A stretch of DNA of 12,918 nucleotides from Leptolyngbyaceae cyanobacterium SM1_3_5 (GTDB taxonomy: Bacteria; Cyanobacteriota; Cyanobacteriia; Elainellales; Elainellaceae). A program made the position numbers and the translations under genes. Location of the stretch: contig JAAUTJ010000065.1 of NCBI GenBank assembly GCA_012031475.1, positions 1-12,918 of the forward strand. Reading direction: 5' to 3'. Positions 7,297 through 12,918 of this stretch are shown here, one piece after another. The notes under the pieces were generated by a model that was not told the origin of the DNA, did not search any database, and worked only from the letters and a program-made list of their open reading frames with translations. How positions within the stretch are numbered: position 1 is the stretch's first letter; each line of letters opens with the position of its first letter.

Positions 7297-8129
7297 ATGA
7301 AAGCACCCAGCCCACAACTCACCACCCCGCTCGTTTCTCGATCGCTCAAAACCGTCGGCCTGATTATGATTTTGGCGGCACTGCTGGATATTGCAATCTT
7401 GCTGTTTCCGTTTCAGCCGTCCGATCGCCCCTGGCTGATTGCCACTGCTGACCAAATTGCCAATCGTGGCATTGTGCCCTTGATGGGAACCGTCCTGATA
7501 TTTTTGGGCTATTGGGTGGATAGCGTGGCGGGTGCGCCGACCGAGCCGCGATCGTCCTGGCAAGATTTGCGCTTTTGGGCATCGCTGCTGGCAAGCCTGC
7601 TGGGACTGATTTTTCTGCTGATGGCGTTTTTGCATCCGAACAACGTCCGCCTCAACTACAGCGCCGCGCTGGAGCAGATTAACGAAGAGTCTTCGCAGTT
7701 TCAAACGCAGCAAACCAATCGGCTGACCGGAGAATTGGCACAGCAGCGCACCGTTCTCGATCGCCTGATTGCCGCCAACGACGAGCAGCTAAACCAAGCC
7801 ATCAGGGCGGTGTGATTCGTCAAGAAGAAGCCGATCGCATCCGCCAGTTCAAAGAAAATCCCGATTCGCTCCAGCCCTTCTTGCAGCAGCGCGAAACCGA
7901 ACTCCGCAATCAGCTTCAAACGCAGGTCGGCCTCCGTCGCGAACAAGCCCAGCGCACCGCCCGATCCGCCTCGCTCAAATCTGGCCTCAGTACCGGGCTG
8001 AGCAGCCTCCTTCTGGCGATCGGCTTTAGCATCGTGGGTTGGTCAGCTTGCGATCGATCGGAGAAGCAGGCGGACGCAGGGGCTAGGATCAGGTGCAAGG
8101 GGTTAGCAAGCCACATCCCAACCCCGTAA
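7297..8129 (+). CDS. HpsJ-like membrane protein (one frameshift)
   Basis: About 277 aa when read through. Hydrophobic segments at ~20-40 (VGLIMILAALLDIAILLFPF), ~58-78 (GIVPLMGTVLIFLGYWV) and ~92-113 are followed by a long Gln/Glu-rich helical or coiled-coil region (~120-245) and a last hydrophobic segment (GLSSLLLAIGFSIVGW). This order matches the HpsJ family, named from hormogonium polysaccharide work in filamentous cyanobacteria and thought to act in export of surface polysaccharide. The frame breaks at 7805-7807: one G is missing; with it the text reads NQAIRGGVIRQEEADR. The stop at 8129 lies at the edge of palindrome copy 2 and the last ~25 residues are atypical, so a further indel near the 3' end is possible. 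No ribosome binding site is seen; a pyrimidine tract precedes the ATG. Confidence 0.75.
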
Positions 8130-8149
8130 AGACGCGAGATCTCGCGTCT
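8130..8149. repeat. Extragenic palindrome, copy 2
   Basis: Identical 20-bp core to copy 1, preceded by CCCAACCCCGTAA. It begins immediately after the stop codon of the HpsJ-like gene. Confidence 0.9.
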
Positions 8150-8167
8150 CCTCACCCCCACCAGTCA

Positions 8168-8187
8168 AGACGCGAGATCTCGCGTCT
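8168..8187. repeat. Extragenic palindrome, copy 3
   Basis: Identical 20-bp core, 18 bases after copy 2 and 10 bases before the glycosyltransferase ATG. The right flank CTAC completes the longer form of the repeat. Copies 2 and 3 could pair with each other. Confidence 0.9.
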
Positions 8188-8197
8188 CTACAACCCG

Positions 8198-9064
8198 ATG
8201 CTGTCGATCTACATCCTCACCTACAACGAAGAACTCGATATTGCTGCCTGCATCGCGTCGGCGTTGCTTTCGGATGATGTCGTTGTGGTGGATTCGTTCA
8301 GTGGCGATCGCACGATCGAGATTGCCAGTCAGTATCCGGTACGAATTGTGCAGCACCAATTTGAAAGTCATGGTCGCCAGCGAACCTGGATGCTGCAAGA
8401 AGTCGTGCCCCGTCACGAGTGGGTCTACATTTTGGAAGCGGATGAGCGCATGACGCCGGAACTGTTTGCCGAATGTGTGCAGGCGGCTCAAAGCGATCGG
8501 CACTGCGGCTACTATGTGGCCGAGCGCGTCCTGTTTATGAACCGCTGGATTCGCCGCAGTACGCAGTTTCCCCGCTATCAGTTGCGCTTACTCAGGCATG
8601 GGCAGGTGTGGTTTTCGTGACTACGGCCATGCTGAACGTGAAGTCTGTGCAGGCACAACCGGATTTCTGCGCGAAACCTATCCGCACTACACCTGTAGCA
8701 AAGGCTTGAGCCGCTGGATGAAAACACACCGCTACTCGACCGACGAAGCGATCGAAACGCTCAAGCAGCTTGAATCAGGCGGCATCCACTGGCGCGACTT
8801 GATTTGGGCAAGACCGAGATCGATCGCCGCCGCGCCCTCAAAGATTTGTCGCTGCGGATGCCCCTGCGTCCGATCGTCCGCTTCTTCTACATGTATTTCA
8901 TCCTTGGTGGCTGGCTGGATGGACGCGCAGGCTTTACTTGGTGCGTACTTCAGGCGTTTTATGAGTATCTAATTTTGCTCAAGGTGTGGGAACTGCGGCA
9001 GGCGATCGCCCCTGAGAAAGCAGAGGCCGTCACTGAAGAACCCGCCTCGACTCTTTATAAATAG
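8198..9064 (+). CDS. Family-2 glycosyltransferase, WaaE/KdtX-like (two frameshifts)
   Basis: 288 aa after correction. GT-A fold glycosyltransferase: LSIYILTYNEELDI at 2-15, VVVDSFSGDRTIEIA at ~30-44, RQRTWML at ~61-67, and the DxD-region variant ILEADERM. The C-terminal half has conserved YPHYTCSKGLSRW, GKTEIDRRRALKDLS and FILGGWLDGRAGFTW. It should transfer a sugar from a nucleotide sugar to a surface glycan precursor; donor and acceptor are unknown. Frames break at 8612-8615 (one extra T; removing it gives VWFRDYGHAERE) and 8803-8805 (one T missing; adding it gives WRDLILGKTEID). The second shift returns to the original frame. It lies next to the HpsJ-like gene, which suggests shared work on exopolysaccharide. 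Confidence 0.88.
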
Positions 9065-9068
9065 GATT

Positions 9069-9120
9069 GATGGAGCGATCGCTCCATCCTCGATCGCTCC
9101 ATCCTCAATCGCTCCACGCA
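9069..9120. repeat. 20-bp palindrome grading into three 15-bp tandem units
   Basis: GATGGAGCGATCGCTCCATC (9069-9088) is a perfect palindrome centred on a GCGATCGC octamer. The unit CGATCGCTCCATCCT then occurs at 9076-9090 and 9091-9105, with a diverged copy at 9106-9120. It sits directly after the glycosyltransferase stop. There is no T-tract, so it is a poor intrinsic terminator. Confidence 0.75.
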
Positions 9121-9147
9121 ACGCTTCTGCCGACCCCCGACCCGTAC

Positions 9148-9167
9148 AGACGCGAGATCTCGCGTCT
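9148..9167. repeat. Extragenic palindrome, copy 4
   Basis: Same 20-bp core as the other copies, preceded by CCCCGACCCGTAC. It lies between the glycosyltransferase and ferredoxin genes. Confidence 0.9.
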
Positions 9168-9217
9168 CGACTCGATCCCTCCGCTAGCATGAAAGCAGCC
9201 CGCCCGGAGAATCAACG

Positions 9218-9505
9218 GTGGCCTGCAAAACCGTTTTAGTTTGCCAAAATCGCACCTGTCGCCGTCAAGGAGCCGCCCAAGTGCTTCAGGCATTTTCCGT
9301 CCAGGTGGATGCAGAAATTGAAGTGCGATCGAGTGGCTGCTTGGCGCAGTGTGGCAACGGGCCAATGGTGCTGGTGCTGCCGGATCAAATTTGGTACAGC
9401 GGCGTACAGCCGATCGAAGTTTCTACCGTTGTCGATCGCCACTTGCGTCACGATCAGCCTGTACGCAAAATGCTTTACCGCAAGTTTCATCCGCCCTCAC
9501 TTTAA
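9218..9505 (+). CDS. Thioredoxin-like [2Fe-2S] ferredoxin
   Basis: 95 aa. Small soluble electron-carrier type protein of the thioredoxin-like 2Fe-2S family. The four likely cluster ligands are Cys9, Cys14, Cys41 and Cys45 (VLVCQNRTC and SSGCLAQCGNGP), with the family-typical tail MVLVLPDQIWYSGVQPIEV and a closing MLYRKFHP. Cys3 is extra. The start is the GTG at 9218, with GGAG nine bases upstream; an ATG at 9189 is in a different frame and stops early. The gene is intact. Partner enzyme unknown; neighbours do not help. Confidence 0.9.
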   Translation: MACKTVLVCQNRTCRRQGAAQVLQAFSVQVDAEIEVRSSGCLAQCGNGPMVLVLPDQIWYSGVQPIEVSTVVDRHLRHDQPVRKMLYRKFHPPSL

Positions 9506-9687
9506 GCGGAATGCTCGGTCAAATGCCCTGTTAAAAACTGATGATCGATCGTGGATTTGTTTGATGTTTGCAGCCGCAAAAAATCCGCCAATCTGTAGGA
9601 GTATAGATTTATATCTTTGCTTGGCTGAATCAGGATTGATTCTGTCAATGTAAATCTTAAAAATTACCCGATTAACGCATCTCACCA

Positions 9688-10945
9688 ATGAGCGTCTTAA
9701 CCCTGTTTGGCCTGCCCGCTGAGCGCGGCAGATGGTTTTTTATTCCGCTGGGAATTCTGGTTTTGCTGTGCTTAGGAACAGCTTTATTCATGGAGCATTT
9801 TTGTCAAGCCCGTTGAGCAATCGTTGGGCGTGGGTGCAACGCAAGCCTTGCTGCCGTTCACCGTGCTGCTGGTGGTTTTTTCGATCTTGATGCCGATTAC
9901 CGGATTTTATATTGAGCGGTTTGGAGCGCGATCGATTATTGCCGTCGGCGCGATCGTCATGGGCATTGGCTACACGGCTTCCGGATTTGTCAACAGCATT
10001 CCAATGTTGGTTTTAACCTACGGCGTGATTGCAGGTGCAGGCGTCGGCATCGTCTATGGGGTACCGCTGGCCGTTGTTGCCAAATGGTTCCCCGATCGCA
10101 AAGGTTTGGCGGTTGGCACGACGGTGATCGGCTTTGGTCTGTCGCCGCTCGTCACGGCTCCGCTCGCCCGCAATCTGATTGCCGCCAATGGCACGGACGG
10201 CTGGAAGCCGACGCTCGTGACGCTGGGCATTGCCTTTACGCTGATTATGCTGGCGATCGCCACCGTGCTGAAGCTGCCGCCCGCCGGATGGCAACCGCAA
10301 GGCTGGACGCCTGCTGCCCACAGTTTCATTCCCACAACGGCCAGCGTCCCGATGCTGCAAACGCGCACGTTCTATGGCCTCTGGACTTGCTTTATCATCG
10401 GCACATTCGTCGGTTTGGCCGCGATCGGCATTGCCAGCCCGGTCGCGCAGGAAATTGTCAAGCTGGATGCCGGAGTTGCCGCTTGGACAGTTTCCCTATT
10501 TGCCATTTTCAATGGAGCCGGACGCCCCTTTTTCGGCTGGGTGGCCGATCGATTCTCGCCTAGAAATGCGGCGATCGCCTGCTACGTTCTCGTGATCGTT
10601 GCCTCGCTGATGATGCTCAGCGTCCGCGAAGGCAGCACGTTCACCTATCTGCTCGCCTTCTGCTTGATTACCTTTTCGCTGGGCGGCTGGCTGGCGATCG
10701 CACCCACGTCCACGCTGATTCTGTTTCGATCGGCAGACTATGCCAAAAACTACGGCATTGTGTTTACGGCCTTTGGGATGGGCGCTCTTTTGGGAACGCT
10801 GACAGCCGGACGGATGCGCGATTTGTTTGGCAGCTTCACCTCGTTCTTCTACATTTCGGCAGTGCTGGCCGCGATCGGCATTGTCCTCGCCGTCTTCACA
10901 CTCAAGCGCAGTCCGCTGGTTGCATCCGCACCCGAACTCAATTAA
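9688..10945 (+). CDS. MFS transporter, OFA (oxalate:formate antiporter-like) type (one frameshift)
   Basis: 418 aa after correction, with about twelve hydrophobic segments. Family signs: LGTAYSWSIFVKPVEQSLG in the first helix region, GAGVGIVYGVPLAVVAKWFPDRKGLAVGTTVIGFG at the helix 4-5 loop (the MFS signature with the OFA KWFPDRKG form), and a second-half repeat FFGWVADRFSPRNA. It probably moves a small monocarboxylate or dicarboxylate across the inner membrane; substrate cannot be read from sequence. The frame breaks at 9783-9785: one extra T turns AYSWSIF into ALFMEHF and a stop. A start at the later GTG near 9824 would remove the first helix, so I use the ATG at 9688, although no ribosome binding site is obvious. 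Confidence 0.88.
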
Positions 10946-10963
10946 GAATGCTCTAGCGCCCAA

Positions 10964-11608
10964 TCAATTCACACCGCGCTGCTCGCACATGTCCTGGAGT
11001 GGACAAACGGGGCAGCGCGGCTTTGTGCCCAGACAAATATGCTTGCCAAACGGCACCAGCACCGCATTAATCTCGACATGATAGGCGGATGGCAGTTTCT
11101 CTTCGAGCGCGGCCAGCGTTTGTTCGGGCGATCGCGTCTCCACATAGCCCCAGCGATTCGTGACGCGATGCACATGAATATCCACGCTGATGTAAGGCTG
11201 ATTGCAGGCAATTCCCAACGCCAGATGAGCGCACTTTGGCCCCACCCCTTTGAGGGCGAGCAGCGTCGATCGATCGCACGGCAGTTCCCCGTCATAGTTG
11301 GCTAAGGCAGTTTGTGCGATCGCCAAAATTTGCTTTGCCTTGGCATCCGCATAGGTGCTGTCGCGAATGACTGCTTCAATTTCCGCCGTCGAAAGTTCGG
11401 CAACTTCTGCGGGCGTCCGGGCGCGATCGAACAGTTGCCGCGCCACAATTAGCGACGTTTCATCGCGAGTCCGAATCGACAAAATGCAGGCCACTACCTG
11501 CTCAAACAGCGATCGATACCCTGCTTCTGCCAGGGCAAACATTGCCGCCTTGGGATAGGGCTGCACGGCTTCGCGCACCAAGGCGATCGCTCGATCAATC
11601 TCAAACAT
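10964..11608 (-). CDS. nth: Endonuclease III-like DNA glycosylase/AP lyase
   Basis: 214 aa, intact. Base-excision repair enzyme for oxidised pyrimidines. The helix-hairpin-helix LLALKGVGPKCAHLAL (116-131) carries the catalytic Lys125. Asp143 lies in SVDIHVHRVTNR. The 4Fe-4S loop is C192-x6-C199-x2-C202-x5-C208. The early motif ILSIRTRDE replaces the LSAQ-T-D of the E. coli enzyme, a variant seen in part of the family. It faces the transporter gene tail to tail with 18 bases between stops and no visible terminator. The next gene upstream on the same strand ends 75 bases before its ATG. Confidence 0.93.
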   Translation of the reverse strand: MFEIDRAIALVREAVQPYPKAAMFALAEAGYRSLFEQVVACILSIRTRDETSLIVARQLFDRARTPAEVAELSTAEIEAVIRDSTYADAKAKQILAIAQTALANYDGELPCDRSTLLALKGVGPKCAHLALGIACNQPYISVDIHVHRVTNRWGYVETRSPEQTLAALEEKLPSAYHVEINAVLVPFGKHICLGTKPRCPVCPLQDMCEQRGVN

Positions 11609-11683
11609 GAAAGTAACCTAGAGAAGACTGTCCAAAGAAGCCTTGAGAAAGCGAAACGAATATCAACGCCATTCACCAATCGA

Positions 11684-12716
11684 CTAGAGTTGAAGATTCG
11701 GCCAAGACTCGATCGAATCCGTCGATTTCACTCGATGCATTCCGGCTTTGGCAAATCGATCGAAGGCCGCTTCTCCCGCCTCGGTGAAATCTACTACGTC
11801 CGGCACAACAACCGGAGAAGTACAGTCCTCCAGCAGGTAAACTTTTTGCGCCAGCGTGGGATCGATCGCCTGAATTTCTGTGAGCAAATCATCGATCGTC
11901 CAGGCAACGCAGTGGCTTTTTGCTTGTCCGGCAATGATTAGATAGTCGAACTCTAAAAGTTTTTGCAAGAAGCTGGTATTTTTCTGGGCGATCGACTTGC
12001 TTTCCTGATCGACCAGCACTTCCGGACGCAGAACCGAATAATTTTCCGTCAGCGGATTGCTGCCCTTAATTTCAAAGCGGGTTTGACTTTGCCGCGCCAA
12101 ATTGTGAAAGAAGCAGGCTTCCTCAAAGGCGGAAACCAGCGCGTGACCAATGCCACCCAGCATCGAGTGAAACGGCCAGATCGTCAGCGGAAATTTGCCG
12201 TCCTGACTCAGTTGCTTCACGTAATGCTCGGCGTAGATTTGCAGCAATCCTGGCTCGTAGCCCAGACTAGCGGAAATCAGCGGATTGACGCGCCACTGAT
12301 CCGGCACATCGTCCGACTCGATCATCGTCATCGCAGGCGGATGGTTGCCCGACTCGTCCACCCAAAAGGCCGGATGAAAAATTTGTGCCGCTGTGTGCGT
12401 GTCCATCGTGGGCGCGATCGCCGTCAGATACGGCAAATTGCGGTAGACAAATTCGCACAGCCGCACATTGTCCTCAACCGCACCGCGACCCGATCGCCCA
12501 CCGACAAACAGTTCAAAGTCGGGAATGCAAAAGGTGTTTTGCACATCGATCGCCATCAGGCAAATCTTCACCGTGTCGTTTGTAGCGGGCAAAATGTTGT
12601 GCTGTTTTGCCAAGCTTTGCTTCGACGGCTCTGGTTTGATAGGGAACGCGCCACACTTGGCTGAGGCGATCGGCCTGAAAGAAAGTCGGAATCGGAAGCT
12701 GGGTCGTCAAGCTCAT
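11684..12716 (-). CDS. Nicotinamidase-like cysteine hydrolase, isochorismatase superfamily (one frameshift)
   Basis: 343 aa after correction, much longer than the ~200 aa of typical members. Catalytic triad candidates: Asp57 (MAIDVQNTF), Lys218 (FEIKGSNP) and Cys269 (GQAKSHCVAW). Metal-ligand candidates of the nicotinamidase type: Asp105 and His107 (TMDTHTA) and His183 (WPFHSM). These suggest amide hydrolysis (nicotinamide to nicotinate, or a relative) rather than isochorismate cleavage. An insert at ~120-180 accounts for the extra length. The frame breaks at 12616-12618: one extra base in the run; removing it gives RAVEASLAKQHNILP. The true start is the ATG at 12716 (MSLTTQLPIPTFF), not the later TTG at 12613. 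It is divergent from the gene at 12840. Confidence 0.87.
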
Positions 12717-12839
12717 TGCAGCAAGATCAAAACGCAATTTGTCTTCAGTCTAGCGACCAACCAGCGATTTCGGCCTTTCGACAGTGTTGGCGATCGCACC
12801 CTCAAAGCTAACTTGAACTGAAGAATTCAAGCCGAAACG

Positions 12840-12918
12840 ATGACGAATGAGAAGCCCGAAAACGCGCCCGATCAAGACGAAGTACAGCATTCTTATGAAG
12901 ATGTCAAAACCGATGTCA
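12840..12918 (+). CDS. Start of an unknown gene, cut by the right edge
   Basis: ATG at 12840 opens a frame with no stop to the edge: MTNEKPENAPDQDEVQHSYE and onward, 26 codons. The start is acidic and hydrophilic, likely disordered. It is divergent from the nicotinamidase-like gene across 123 bases that hold a small inverted repeat (CTTGAA / TTCAAG near 12815-12830). Too little is visible to name it. Confidence 0.5.
   Translation, partial: MTNEKPENAPDQDEVQHSYEDVKTDV

Noticed and set aside
7219..7713. 164-codon minus-strand ORF over the HpsJ-like gene
   Set aside because: Gln/Arg-rich mirror of the hydrophobic plus-strand gene, and it runs through palindrome copy 1.
8612..8805. Programmed frameshifting in the glycosyltransferase
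   Set aside because: The two shifts cancel each other and have no slippery heptamer plus downstream structure; the same kind of break occurs in unrelated genes of the window, so sequence error is simpler.
9069..9120. CRISPR array
   Set aside because: Units of 15 bases follow directly without spacers, so this is a simple tandem repeat.
10013..10963. Minus-strand ORFs opposite the transporter
   Set aside because: His/Arg/Gln-rich antisense of membrane segments with no family likeness.

Overview
The window looks like a chromosomal segment of a cyanobacterium. GCGATCGC-type octamers (HIP1) are very frequent, four copies of a 20-bp palindrome of the cyanobacterial extragenic class are present, and the proteins (DUF4347 giant protein, HpsJ-like protein, FHA proteins, thioredoxin-like 2Fe-2S ferredoxin, long nicotinamidase-like hydrolase) are of types I know from cyanobacteria.

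Layout. Positions 1-2450 (minus) hold the first ~817 codons of a large modular secreted-type protein: DUF4347, NPCBM, Ig-like, Calx-beta, a second NPCBM and the beginning of a PQQ-type glucose/sorbosone dehydrogenase domain; it runs off the left edge. Positions 2451-4205 are an A+T-richer stretch with no convincing gene but many hairpins, ending in a plus-strand intrinsic terminator (4165-4197), so a small RNA is possible. Positions 4206-6155 (minus) form a compact cluster: a zinc-ribbon/FHA protein, a small FHA protein, and a protein joining an LRAT-type hydrolase/acyltransferase domain to a PspA/Vipp1-like helical segment. Then come pgl (minus, 6327-7066), a plus-strand set (HpsJ-like membrane protein, family-2 glycosyltransferase, 2Fe-2S ferredoxin) separated by palindromes, an OFA-type MFS transporter (plus), endonuclease III (minus), a nicotinamidase-like cysteine hydrolase (minus), and the first codons of an unknown plus-strand gene at the right edge.

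The strongest window-wide signal is that seven of the eleven well-recognised genes are interrupted by small frameshifts, ten in all, nearly always in a short homopolymer. In every case the protein family resumes directly in another frame, and no nonsense substitution is needed to explain any break. Housekeeping pgl is among them. The pattern fits uncorrected indel errors in the assembly much better than real gene decay, so I give full-length gene extents and note each break.

The most interesting biology is the FHA-FHA-LRAT/PspA cluster, which suggests phosphopeptide-dependent control of a membrane-associated lipid or thioester enzyme. Next are the structured intergenic region at 3460-4197 and the sugar-dehydrogenase-bearing DUF4347 protein.
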